A DNA stretch of 39,859 nt from Bradyrhizobium sp. (GCA_030681365.1 JAUXWH010000072.1:1-39859); one strand, 5' to 3'; counted from the stretch's first letter, positions 1 through 6,309 are shown. The notes: generated by a model from the sequence alone, not told the origin. Made by a program: numbers and translations.

Positions 1-44
1 TCGTCGGGCTGACGAAGGGCAACAATATTGCTAGTCTCGTTCAT
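1..44 (-). CDS. 5' end of a gene running off the left edge, possibly IS256-type transposase (partial)
   Basis: On the minus strand an ATG at 42-44 opens a frame with no stop to the window edge. The visible 14 residues begin MNETSNIVALRQPD. A strong Shine-Dalgarno AAGGAG lies about 11 nt upstream of the ATG (plus-strand 55-60). The VALRQP start recalls N-termini of rhizobial IS256-family transposases, but only from memory and over 14 residues, so the family is a guess. If right, the element's terminal inverted repeat should lie somewhere in 100-180. The gene start itself is well supported; its function is not. Confidence 0.45.
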   Translation of the reverse strand, partial: MNETSNIVALRQPD

Positions 45-177
45 GGCGTATCGCTCTCCTTGAGAGGTTCTGGCAGGCTCGACACCCGCCTCGATACGCC
101 GCCTATCTCATTCCGTCATCACCCACTTTCCCGCATAGCTCGTCCTCCCTTTGAGCTAACGCAAACCAGCCTCTACC

Positions 178-303
178 AATCTTTGTATTGTTGTCATCGT
201 AGCCGAACGACCCTGGCGGGCTGTTGAGGTTATGGGCCCGGGCTCCTAGGCACTCCGGGCCCGCTTTGTTTTAAGGCCGCCTCAGTTGGCGGCCTCTTAG
301 CGA
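178..303 (+). repeat. two-hairpin repeat module, copy 1
   Basis: This stretch is repeated at 913-1038 with most bases conserved. It contains two adjacent GC-rich hairpins. The first has stem GGGCCCGG (234-241) with CCGGGCCC (255-262), followed by GCTTTGTTTT. The second has stem GGCCGCC (275-281) with GGCGGCC (288-294), followed by TCTT. The hairpin-plus-T layout looks like intrinsic terminators or the 3' half of a small RNA. The 50 bases before the first hairpin are also conserved, so the conserved unit is larger than a terminator. No promoter is evident. Confidence 0.7.
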
Positions 304-460
304 TTTTCGCGAATTCGTTTTTCGCATTGCTCACAGAAGCGGACAGAAACCGCCAAGGCTCTGGAAGGAGCCAAACAAGGAGCGCTTCCGCCTTCTTTTG
401 TGAAGCTGGCACTTGAAGCGCTCGCTCCCGTGGCCGGGCCGAAGGCTCTTCCCTAAGAAA

Positions 461-492
461 CGGCCCCAGCGGGGGGCTTGGGGCTGGGGCCG
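461..492. repeat. 10-bp perfect GC-rich hairpin
   Basis: CGGCCCCAGC (461-470) pairs perfectly with GCTGGGGCCG (483-492) around a 12-base G-rich loop. No T-run follows on the plus strand. It lies in the 45-790 stretch, where I see no convincing gene besides the hairpin module and three GCCTGTTT repeats near 581-637. Confidence 0.55.
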
Positions 493-677
493 CCATTCCG
501 CACCGGACGCGAAGCGGCGGTAATGCGTCCGATGGGTTAATTAAAGTTCCATCGGCGGCATTAGTTCCAGCCAGTTAGTAGCCTGTTTTGCTTCTGCGAG
601 TGGCCTGTTTCGGCCAGTACCGGACGGGTGCAGCCTGTTTCAATCCTTGGTGGCCCAAGTACAAAATACGATTGGCC

Positions 678-704
678 TATTTTGATTTTGGCAGGTTGTG
701 CCAG
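678..704 (+). repeat. 27-base short repeat, copy 1 (other copy at 21177-21204)
   Basis: The block TATTTTGATTTTGG-CAGGTT-N2-GCCAG occurs here and, with one extra T and two changed bases, at 21177-21204. The 3' half is a small dyad, TGGCA-N5-TGCCA. At the second site the same block forms the 3' end of a small secreted-protein gene on the minus strand; here no such gene is intact. Confidence 0.55.
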
Positions 705-707
705 AGG

Positions 708-722
708 TTAACGCACCCTTAA
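708..722 (+). promoter_or_regulatory. possible CtrA-type box TTAA-N7-TTAA
   Basis: TTAA at 708-711 and TTAA at 719-722 are separated by exactly seven bases, which fits the alphaproteobacterial CtrA half-site arrangement. It sits about 70 nt upstream of the small ORF at 791. A single short match in non-coding DNA can arise by chance, so this is weak. Confidence 0.25.
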
Positions 723-753
723 ATGTTCTCAGTAGAACTACTGACGTTTTGTC

Positions 754-779
754 GGAACCGGACAAACCCCATTTGCGTT
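754..779 (+). promoter_or_regulatory. candidate EcfG (general stress sigma) promoter
   Basis: GGAAC (754-758) and CGTT (776-779) with a 17-base spacer match the consensus recognised by EcfG-type sigma factors, which control the general stress response in Alphaproteobacteria. The downstream ORF starts at 791, only 12 nt past the -10 element, so the transcript would be nearly leaderless and the GGAG at 781-784 might not be fully transcribed. That tension lowers confidence. Confidence 0.45.
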
Positions 780-790
780 TGGAGTCCATC

Positions 791-892
791 ATGGAAGAGC
801 TGGACAAGCGCAAGAACGAGGCCCTGATCGCGGTGGCATTGTGCACCGGGACGCTGATCACATGTTTCAGCATTGCCTTTGCGTTGATCTAA
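791..892 (+). CDS. 33-aa single-pass membrane protein
   Basis: ATG at 791 has GGAG six bases upstream and encodes 33 residues. A charged N-terminus (MEELDKRKNE) is followed by one hydrophobic span of about 22 residues to the C-terminus. The frame stays open upstream to a GTG at 698, but that longer version would read through the candidate promoter elements and looks less protein-like. The predicted topology is one membrane helix with an N-terminal charged segment. I recognise no family. Its position behind an EcfG-type promoter suggests a stress-induced small membrane protein, which is inference only. Confidence 0.45.
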   Translation: MEELDKRKNEALIAVALCTGTLITCFSIAFALI

Positions 893-912
893 CACAAAAC
901 AGCCGGCCTCAA

Positions 913-1038
913 ATCTTCATATGGTTGTCACTGTAGCCGAGCGACCCGGGCGGGCTGTTGAGGTTATGGGCCCGGGCTCCTAGGCACCCCGGGCCCGCTC
1001 TGTTTTGAGGCCGCCTCAGTTTGGCGGCCTCTTTCTCC
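913..1038 (+). repeat. two-hairpin repeat module, copy 2
   Basis: Second copy of the 178-303 module. The first stem is now 9 bp, GGGCCCGGG (968-976) with CCCGGGCCC (988-996), then GCTCTGTTTT. The second stem GGCCGCC (1009-1015) pairs with GGCGGCC (1023-1029), then TCTTTCT. Substitutions between copies preserve or lengthen the stems, and the first-hairpin loop keeps CTCCTAGGCAC, so the RNA structure appears to be what is conserved. The rest of 893-1277 holds no gene I can support. Confidence 0.7.
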
Positions 1039-1277
1039 GCCTCCACGGCCCTGCGATGCTCCGCTTCCCATTCCGACCGCAATCTAACCCTGAGCGTCCC
1101 CAATCGTGCTTGGGTGGCCCAGTTGTTAACGATTTCGCGAGGTGAGCTGTTTTGATCAGTATGTCGGCTTGCCGACATGTCAGGCTATCCCAATCACAGC
1201 CCGGATCGTGGCCTTTGCCTGTGATGAGAACGCCCGATTGCGCTCCCGCCTTCCTTTCCATGGAATGGAGTAGCGCG

Positions 1278-1493
1278 ATGCAGCAGCGTCAATTTCCCAA
1301 ATGTATTGAGTCTTTCGAGCAGCAGTTGGCAGAAGAAGCCAGGCGCTTCCGGGAAGCAGCCGAACAACTCCCCCAGGGGACGACGGCCCGCGAACTACTC
1401 TTGCGGCGAGCCCGACAGGCTGAAACCGCTTCGCACCTGAGCGATTGGCTGAGATCGCCGGGGTTGCAGCCACCCAGGACGGCGCAGGGCTGA
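1278..1493 (+). CDS. 71-aa helical hypothetical protein (paralogue of the gene at 1791)
   Basis: ATG at 1278 is preceded by GGAG about 8 nt upstream. The protein is 71 residues, rich in Arg, Glu, Gln and Ala, and probably all alpha-helical. Its C-terminal half (EAAEQLP, LLLRRARQAETAS, DWLRSPGLQPPR) aligns with the 63-aa protein at 1791-1982, so the two are paralogues. No catalytic or metal motif is visible and I know no function; similar short proteins ending in SPGL-x-PP are, from memory, common orphans in Bradyrhizobium. The frame is open upstream to 1152, but the SD site favours 1278. Confidence 0.65.
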   Translation: MQQRQFPKCIESFEQQLAEEARRFREAAEQLPQGTTARELLLRRARQAETASHLSDWLRSPGLQPPRTAQG

Positions 1494-1499
1494 TCTGCC

Positions 1500-1610
1500 A
1501 TGGCGCAAATGCCCGCAACCCGAGAGACTTTGCTTCTCGCCGCCTCTGTCACTTGGTGCACCGTGCTGGCCGGTGGCCTGCTCTATATAATCTTGATGGG
1601 CGTGCTGTGA
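1500..1610 (+). CDS. 36-aa single-pass membrane protein
   Basis: ATG at 1500, seven bases after the stop of the 1278 gene, opens a 36-codon frame ending TGA at 1608-1610. A polar start (MAQMPATRET) is followed by a roughly 25-residue hydrophobic stretch containing W, C and GG, which predicts one membrane helix. The ribosome site is weak, so translation may be coupled to the upstream gene. Coding is supported by the clean topology and the tight spacing; the function is unknown. Confidence 0.5.
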   Translation: MAQMPATRETLLLAASVTWCTVLAGGLLYIILMGVL

Positions 1611-1790
1611 GGGCCAGTTCCGAAGCCCGCGATTGGCTCGCTTTCATCAGAGGTTTGTTGAACTGGTTAACGGGTCCTCCAAAATGTTCTACGTAGTACT
1701 ACGGAGGTGAGCCTTATTGATCGGTGGGTCGGGTAGGCGACGTGCCAAGGTCGTCCAAATCACGCAACGCGGCATGATCAGGAGCGCCCG

Positions 1791-1982
1791 ATGGCACACA
1801 TCTTCCAACAAACGGTCCAGGGCTGTCTCGAGCTCAGGGCCTCCGAGTTGCATGAAGCCGCCAAGCCCCTTCCCAGCGGCGACGAGCGGGACGGCTTGCT
1901 GCACAGGGCCCGCAAAATGAGGGCTGCATCGCAGGTCATCGACCGGTGGCTGGCATCCCCGGGCTTGAGGGCGCCGAGGTAA
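1791..1982 (+). CDS. 63-aa helical hypothetical protein (paralogue of the gene at 1278)
   Basis: ATG at 1791 has AGGAG six bases upstream. The 63 residues share with the 1278 product the core EAAK-x-LPSG, LLHRARK, AAS, D-x-WL-x-SPGL-x-PR. About half of the aligned C-terminal positions look identical by eye. The upstream regions also resemble each other (GAGGTGAGC followed by TTGATC), so gene and leader may have been duplicated together. No function is known. Confidence 0.65.
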   Translation: MAHIFQQTVQGCLELRASELHEAAKPLPSGDERDGLLHRARKMRAASQVIDRWLASPGLRAPR

Positions 1983-2335
1983 GGCGCCCCAGCCCGAATT
2001 AGGGGGCTGCCACCATATTGCAGGCCCCCAATGGACGTCGGGGCCGTACCCTGTTTGCGCGACTTTGAAGCCATCTGGCACCGTCATAGGCCCCGACATG
2101 GCGGGAACCCGCCAATGGCGGCAAGGCCTCGCGCCAATTTCCCCGCACATGAAGGGGCAGCGACCGTCCCGCGTCCCGTCCGGCACCATTTTGCGCCGAC
2201 GGCGCTTCTCCATGTTCTGTTGCAGCGCGGCATCACAGCATCCGCGACAGCCGTTCGAGCGAAGTGCACTATTTTGAATTAACAACCTATAGTTTATAAA
2301 TGAAACCGGCATCCAGAAACCGTGGGGGATTTCCG
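1983..2335. other. intergenic stretch with two GC-rich dyads, no convincing gene
   Basis: Two inverted repeats are visible: GGGGGC (2001-2006) with a partner near 2024-2030, and GTCGGGGCC (2037-2045) with GGCCCCGAC (2089-2097) around a 43-base loop. A long minus-strand open frame crosses the region, but it lacks a ribosome site and is Cys/Pro/Trp-rich in the way shadow frames are. An AT-rich patch at 2271-2300 may hold the promoter of the next gene. Confidence 0.45.
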
Positions 2336-2530
2336 ATGATGCACAGGGGCGTCGAATACACCGTTACCCGGTCAGCGCCGGGCGTCTGGCAATGGCAGTT
2401 CCGGATCGGCGATGCGGTCATCTCCGGCAAGACCGAGACCAATATCAGGCTGCTTGCGATCCGCCGGGTCCATCTGCGGATCGACCGCGAACTCAAGAAA
2501 GCCGCGCCGAATGGCCGGGACCGCACTTAG
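2336..2530 (+). CDS. 64-aa hypothetical protein
   Basis: Start ATG at 2336 (or the adjacent ATG at 2339) follows GGGGGA at about 6 nt. The in-frame ATG at 2300 has no ribosome site. The small protein contains a beta-rich segment (GVEYTVTRSAPGVWQWQFRI) and then a helical basic tail ending ELKKAAPNGRDRT. I recall similar orphan proteins in Bradyrhizobium genomes but know no function. It heads a run of small genes at 2336-3103. Confidence 0.6.
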   Translation: MMHRGVEYTVTRSAPGVWQWQFRIGDAVISGKTETNIRLLAIRRVHLRIDRELKKAAPNGRDRT

Positions 2531-2629
2531 CGATTCCCGCGGTGCGGAAGCCCACTGGCACAAGCCTGGCCTGAAAACATTGATCGGGATCAAGGCGAAC
2601 AATCGTGCTGGCCCCAGACTACCCCGTCT

Positions 2630-2809
2630 ATGGTCAACATCATCTTCAAATGTCCGCGTACCGGCATGAACGTGCAGCACCGGCTGGCGGACGAGCCGGC
2701 GGACGATTCTCATTCCAGCTACGAAACCGTGGTCTGCCAGGCCTGCAGCCGGTTTCATTTCATTAACCGATCCAGCGGCAAATTATTGGGCGCGGAAAAC
2801 CAGGATTGA
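2630..2809 (+). CDS. 59-aa small zinc-ribbon-like protein
   Basis: ATG at 2630 to TGA at 2807-2809. The sequence has KCP-x-TG near residues 7-11 and VCQAC at about 36-40, so a C...C-x2-C arrangement that could form a degenerate zinc ribbon; the first knuckle has only one Cys. It ends in a conserved-looking segment (FHFINRSSGKLLG). No clear ribosome site precedes it. Such short Cys-containing proteins often bind nucleic acid or act in redox stress, but nothing here proves it. Confidence 0.55.
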   Translation: MVNIIFKCPRTGMNVQHRLADEPADDSHSSYETVVCQACSRFHFINRSSGKLLGAENQD

Positions 2810-2920
2810 TTCGAGTCACCGGTTCATCCCGCTGATCCGCGGAATGCGACCGACTCCCTATCTCGCTGCCGTCGTGGCAGCCTGACATCAACGATTCGAA
2901 AAAACACAGGGGCGGCCGCG

Positions 2921-3103
2921 ATGGCGTCTGACGACGCGAATGTTCCGCCCAATCCGGCGGATCAAAACCCGGCCGTGCGTCGCTGCGAGAAATGCAACGC
3001 GGCAATGAAACAGCTGGCTGAACTGCCCGCGCTATCGATCCGCGCCGCGATCAAGGTTTTCCGCTGCTACGTCTGCAACCACGTGGTCGCGGACCGTGCC
3101 TGA
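2921..3103 (+). CDS. 60-aa zinc-ribbon protein
   Basis: ATG at 2921 follows a GGGG-rich ribosome site (CAGGGGCGG). The protein has two CxxC knuckles, RCEKC near residue 23 and CYVC near residue 50, separated by about 25 residues. That is a classic four-cysteine zinc-ribbon layout. It lies about 110 nt downstream of the other Cys-rich small gene and could belong to the same small-protein cluster. Function unknown; a Zn-binding role is inferred from the motif. Confidence 0.65.
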   Translation: MASDDANVPPNPADQNPAVRRCEKCNAAMKQLAELPALSIRAAIKVFRCYVCNHVVADRA

Positions 3104-3200
3104 GGCCGATCAGCCCGTCGATCTGCCCCGAACACCTGAAAGCAAATGCTCAGAAATTATAACGATTATAGATAGTTGCCGTTAAATCGGTCGTTCAGGG

Positions 3201-3431
3201 CTAATCGGCGCTGACCAGCCTGCGCATGGTGAACTCGATGTCGCCGCCGGGCAGCTCGCGCCAGCTTTCGACCTCGCTCATATAGGCGGCCTTGGGGAAG
3301 CGGGTGAAGAAATCACGCGCGGCAGTCCGCGCCTCGGCGCGCGGCAGGGTGAACGTTTCGCGCCGAAAGCCGTCGTCCGGCTTGCGCCGGGCTGCCATCC
3401 GGTCGGCGAGATCGCGCGGGCGAGCGGCCAT
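3201..3431 (-). CDS. 76-aa hypothetical protein
   Basis: Minus-strand ATG at 3429-3431 has GGAG about 9 nt upstream. The product is 76 residues: a basic N-terminal half (MAARPRDLADRMAARRKPDD) and a C-terminal half with alternating charged and hydrophobic residues ending FTMRRLVSAD. No signal peptide or membrane span is seen. A short phrase (FPKAAY-x-SEVESWRELPGG) suggests a folded alpha/beta domain, but I recognise no family. It converges with the small-gene cluster and is divergent from the Crp-type gene at 3725. Confidence 0.6.
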   Translation of the reverse strand: MAARPRDLADRMAARRKPDDGFRRETFTLPRAEARTAARDFFTRFPKAAYMSEVESWRELPGGDIEFTMRRLVSAD

Positions 3432-3434
3432 GTC

Positions 3435-3459
3435 GGAACTCCAACTACTGACGACCGTT
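3435..3459 (+). promoter_or_regulatory. candidate EcfG-type promoter
   Basis: GGAAC (3435-3439) and CGTT (3456-3459) with a 16-base spacer match the EcfG consensus. The site reads towards the regulator gene at 3725, leaving a leader of about 260 nt. It overlaps the first codon and leader of the minus-strand gene ending at 3431. The match is exact, but its distance from the start codon makes it uncertain. Confidence 0.35.
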
Positions 3460-3724
3460 GTAATATAGCGCGCGCGGGCCCCGATCCGAGTCCTGATCGG
3501 TCCGCCAGAGGTATACCAAGGAAATATCAGGGGAATTGAGTCGCCAGCCGGACATAACGGCGCTACAAATGGGACATTGTCGGCAGCGACCCATCGGGCG
3601 ACGGCAACTGAGAGCCCCCGCAAGGACTCCCGCCTCTTCGAGTCGAGAGCGAGTAAGATGGCGCAGTCTTCATCCCCTCGCGAGCCAGCCAAGCGCGGCG
3701 CCAAACCAAAGAGAGCCGCACGGC

Positions 3725-4483
3725 ATGCCGAATCGTGATCGACGAACCAACCGGCTGCTCTCGTTGTTGTCCGACGAGGACTACCAGCGACTGCGGCCGC
3801 ATCTGTCGCCGGTGGTGCTGGATTACAAGAAAAGCCTCTATGAAGCGTCGCGCCCGATCGAGCAGGTGTATTTCCCCATCGACGGAGTAGCATCGCTAGT
3901 GATCACGACATCGGACGGCCGCAGCGCCGAGGTCGGCACTATCGGCAGCGAAGGAATGGTGGGATTGCCGGTGTGCCTCGGTGATCGCGAAGCGCCGTCA
4001 TCAATGTACGTCCAGGTGCCGGGCAATGCGCTCGTCATGGATGCCCGCATGTTCCGCGGTGAACTCGACCGCTGCCCCTCGCTGAATCTGGTAATGCTGC
4101 GCTATGCTCATGCGTTCTTCAATCAGGTCGCGCAATCGGCCGCCTGCGCGCACCTGCACCGGCTGGAACAGCGCTGCTGCCGCTGGCTGCTGATGACGCG
4201 CGACCGCATGCCTTCAGGCGATTTCCTGCTCACCCAGGAATTTCTTGGAATGATGCTCGGAGTCCGCCGAACCTCGGTCACCGACGTGATGGGATCCTTG
4301 CAGAAGGCCGGGCTGATCCGCTACCGGCGCGGCCACGTGACCATCCTCGATCATGAGGCGCTGCGGCTGCGGGCCTGCGAGTGCTACGATATTTCGAAAC
4401 TGGAATTCGACCGCCTGCTCGGCGATACCCCGCTGGCGCCCCGAACCGACAAGACGCATCGATCAGTTAGCCAGGTCGGGTAG
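3725..4483 (+). CDS. Crp/Fnr-family transcriptional regulator
   Basis: 252 residues from ATG 3725; the frame is open 190 bases further upstream, but that part is not protein-like. An N-terminal cyclic-nucleotide-binding-type beta roll occupies about residues 20-130 (VYFPIDGVASLVIT, VGTIGSEGMVGLPV). A winged-helix HTH follows at about 165-220. The recognition helix reads LGVRRTSVTDV, unlike the E-x-x-SR helix of FNR/FixK or the R-E-T-V-GR helix of CRP, so it should bind a different operator. The beta roll lacks the Arg-Ser-Ala cAMP-contact signature, so the effector is unknown. It is followed 245 bases later by a related regulator. Confidence 0.9.
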   Translation: MPNRDRRTNRLLSLLSDEDYQRLRPHLSPVVLDYKKSLYEASRPIEQVYFPIDGVASLVITTSDGRSAEVGTIGSEGMVGLPVCLGDREAPSSMYVQVPGNALVMDARMFRGELDRCPSLNLVMLRYAHAFFNQVAQSAACAHLHRLEQRCCRWLLMTRDRMPSGDFLLTQEFLGMMLGVRRTSVTDVMGSLQKAGLIRYRRGHVTILDHEALRLRACECYDISKLEFDRLLGDTPLAPRTDKTHRSVSQVG

Positions 4484-4728
4484 ACCCGGCAAGAACGCGA
4501 ACCCCTCGGACGCGTCCGCTTCCGACAATGTATTTCGGTTCGCGAAGATTTTCAGTGCCGGATTCCGCTATGGCCAGGACCGAGATGGAATCGCCGCTAT
4601 GACGGCTACCGGACCGACAACGGCCCCTTCTTGTCCCTATACAGGGCCTTCCCGCGGACCGCCCTCTCGGAGCGTTCTCCCTAAACCCCTGCGGTAAATC
4701 GGCCCGACCGACCGGGCAGGATATCGCA

Positions 4729-5442
4729 GTGTCAGTGCCCGTTTCGAAAGCCGTTCTTCCCTTGGACAACAAGCTGCTCGCCTCGCTGCCGCGTGACGAT
4801 TTCGATCGTCTGCTTCCGCATTTGTCGACGATCAGCCTGCAACAGGGCGTCGTGCTGACCGAAGCGGGCGACGAGGTCGACCAGATCCTCTTCCCGCATT
4901 ATGGCATGCTGTCGCTGCTGGCCGTGCTGCGCGACGGCAAGGCGATCGAGACCGCGACCGTCGGGCGCGAAGGCGTGGTTGGCGCGATGGCCGGGCTCGG
5001 CCTCTACAAGTCGCTGGTCCGTGTGGTGGTGCAGATGCCGGTGTCGGTCAGCAAGATCGCCGCCAGTCATTTCAGGGCGGTCGCCGCCAACAGCGAACCC
5101 GTTCGCAATCTCTGCATTCGCTACAATGAGGTGCTGCTGTCGCAGGCACGGGTGACGGCCGCCTGCAACGCGCTGCACTCGATCGAGGCGCGCTTCTGCC
5201 GCTGGCTGCTGCAAAGCGCCGACCGCGCGGCAAGCGACACCGTGGCGCTGACGCAGGAATTCCTCGCGGAGATGCTGGGGGTCAGGCGCACCTCGGTGAC
5301 GGAAGTCGCGAGCAAGGTGCAGGCCGCCGGCGCGATCACCTATTCGCGCGGCGTGATCAAGATACTGGACCGGCAGGCGCTGATGCGGATGTCCTGCGAG
5401 TGTTACGAGACGCTGCTCGATCAATCGGCCACGCTGACCTGA
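4729..5442 (+). CDS. Crp/Fnr-family transcriptional regulator
   Basis: 237 residues from a GTG at 4729 with AGGA about 8 nt upstream; no nearby ATG fits the domain start. The beta roll spans about residues 15-125 (ILFPHYGMLSLLAVL, ATVGREGVVGAMAGL) and the HTH about 160-215. The recognition helix LGVRRTSVTEV is nearly identical to that of the regulator at 3725, so the pair likely arose by duplication and may read the same operator. The 245-base gap between them holds no gene. The two proteins differ most in the sensor domain, suggesting different inputs to a shared target set. Confidence 0.9.
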   Translation: MSVPVSKAVLPLDNKLLASLPRDDFDRLLPHLSTISLQQGVVLTEAGDEVDQILFPHYGMLSLLAVLRDGKAIETATVGREGVVGAMAGLGLYKSLVRVVVQMPVSVSKIAASHFRAVAANSEPVRNLCIRYNEVLLSQARVTAACNALHSIEARFCRWLLQSADRAASDTVALTQEFLAEMLGVRRTSVTEVASKVQAAGAITYSRGVIKILDRQALMRMSCECYETLLDQSATLT

Positions 5443-5482
5443 TCGCGGCCCCGGTTATTCAACCATTAACTGTATTGAAATC

Positions 5483-5507
5483 GGAACGCTATCAAGAGTC
5501 GTCTGTT
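5483..5507 (+). promoter_or_regulatory. candidate EcfG-type promoter
   Basis: GGAAC (5483-5487) and TGTT (5504-5507), 16-base spacer, one mismatch from GGAAC-N16/17-CGTT. It ends 19 bases before the ATG of the small gene at 5527, leaving room for its AAGGAG ribosome site. The placement is better than for the other two candidates in this window. Confidence 0.4.
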
Positions 5508-5526
5508 GGTTCGTCAAGGAGTCATC

Positions 5527-5721
5527 ATGACAGTACCCGCGCCCGCTTCACGCCAACGCCGACTTCAAATTCTCGACGATGAAACCAGGGATGCACCGCG
5601 CTTCGATCCGGACGCGCATGACGGCATATCCGCGTCTGAAGAACTCTGGGTGAGAAGCTTCATGGTCCGGCTGGCCGCGTCGTTGCGGAGCCTCGGCCGC
5701 AGGTCATCGTCGCCTCCGTAG
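5527..5721 (+). CDS. 64-aa hypothetical protein
   Basis: ATG at 5527 with AAGGAG 6-7 bases upstream. The product is polar and acidic in the middle (DDETRDAPRFDPDAHDG) with a basic, Ser/Arg-rich C-terminus and no membrane span. No family is recognised. With the near-consensus EcfG promoter just upstream it is a candidate stress-induced small protein. Confidence 0.6.
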   Translation: MTVPAPASRQRRLQILDDETRDAPRFDPDAHDGISASEELWVRSFMVRLAASLRSLGRRSSSPP

Positions 5722-5815
5722 CGTTTTCGAGCAAATGGCTACCGGTTTGCCGAAGGACATGCATCAAACCGGAAGGGCCGCGCCCCGTTCGGATCTCATC
5801 AGAATCGACAGGCCG

Positions 5816-6091
5816 CTAGTTCGTGGTGCTGCCGGTTTTGGTGCGCGGCCTGGCGGGAGCCGCCGTCTTCGGCGCATCGGTGCTGCGCACATTGCCCCAC
5901 GGATCGGACGACCCCTTGGCGTTCGGAATCTTCCGCAGCGATTCCCTGTAGGCCTTGTCCCTTGCCGCGTCGGCTTCCTTCTCCTCCGGCGACTTGGATT
6001 GCAGTTCGGGGATCAGGTTGATGTTGGGCGTTTGCGCATAAGCCGGCCCTGCCAGCAACACGATGACAGCCGCGGCGCCAAAAATTCTCAT
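5816..6091 (-). CDS. 91-aa secreted hypothetical protein
   Basis: Minus-strand ATG at 6089-6091 has AGGAG nine bases upstream. Residues 1-19 (MRIFGAAAVIVLLAGPAYA) form a typical Sec signal peptide, with cleavage expected before Q20. The mature part is charged (KSPEEKEADAARDKAYRESL) and then Pro/Ala/Thr-rich, ending in KTGSTTN. It is probably an exported periplasmic or surface protein of low complexity. No domain is recognised. Confidence 0.75.
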   Translation of the reverse strand: MRIFGAAAVIVLLAGPAYAQTPNINLIPELQSKSPEEKEADAARDKAYRESLRKIPNAKGSSDPWGNVRSTDAPKTAAPARPRTKTGSTTN

Positions 6092-6177
6092 CGAGCAAGC
6101 TCCTGCATATTGTGGGTATATCACCGCGTTAGCCGCAACGCCAAGCGCCAGCCCTTTGCGCGCCAGCCCATTTGGGG

Positions 6178-6309
6178 TCAAGAGCGGTCCGACTTGCAGG
6201 ATTTCGGCGATTGTACCCAATCATCCCAGATCGGACCGCATTTGGTGCAGCCATCGAGGGCGAGACCCACGGCGACCAGGCTGAAAATCCGTACCAACCG
6301 CCCGAACAT
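6178..6309 (-). CDS. 43-aa small lipoprotein
   Basis: Minus-strand ATG at 6307-6309 is preceded by GGGGGAG about 8 nt away. The sequence begins MFGRLVRIFSLVAVGLALDGC: a short hydrophobic signal with a lipobox (ALDGC) placing the lipidated Cys at residue 21. Only 22 residues follow (KCGPIWDDW...), so this is a very small lipoprotein. Asp at +2 relative to the lipid Cys is absent, so outer-membrane sorting is possible. I recall near-identical tiny lipoproteins in Bradyrhizobium, but no function. Confidence 0.7.
   Translation of the reverse strand: MFGRLVRIFSLVAVGLALDGCTKCGPIWDDWVQSPKSCKSDRS

Noticed and set aside
230..496. 88-codon minus-strand open frame across the first hairpin module
   Set aside because: Pro/Ala/Arg-rich, no ribosome site, and the module is conserved as hairpins rather than codons in its second copy.
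909..1178. 89-codon minus-strand frame with a helical-looking stretch (RSEWEAEHRRAVEAEKEAAKL)
   Set aside because: The stretch looks protein-like, but there is no ribosome site and the C-terminal third reads through the hairpin module. Possibly a relic; not supported enough to list.
1689..2312. 207-codon minus-strand frame
   Set aside because: It is antisense to the 63-aa paralogue, which has an AGGAG site and a family match; composition is typical of a shadow frame.
3536..3724. Extension of the first Crp-type gene to a TTG at 3536
   Set aside because: The added 63 residues are Arg/Ser/Pro-rich and outside the domain, and no properly spaced ribosome site precedes the TTG.
4732..5424. 230-codon minus-strand frame opposite the second Crp-type gene
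   Set aside because: Antisense shadow of a clear regulator gene, His/Arg/Gln-rich as expected from GC-rich codons.
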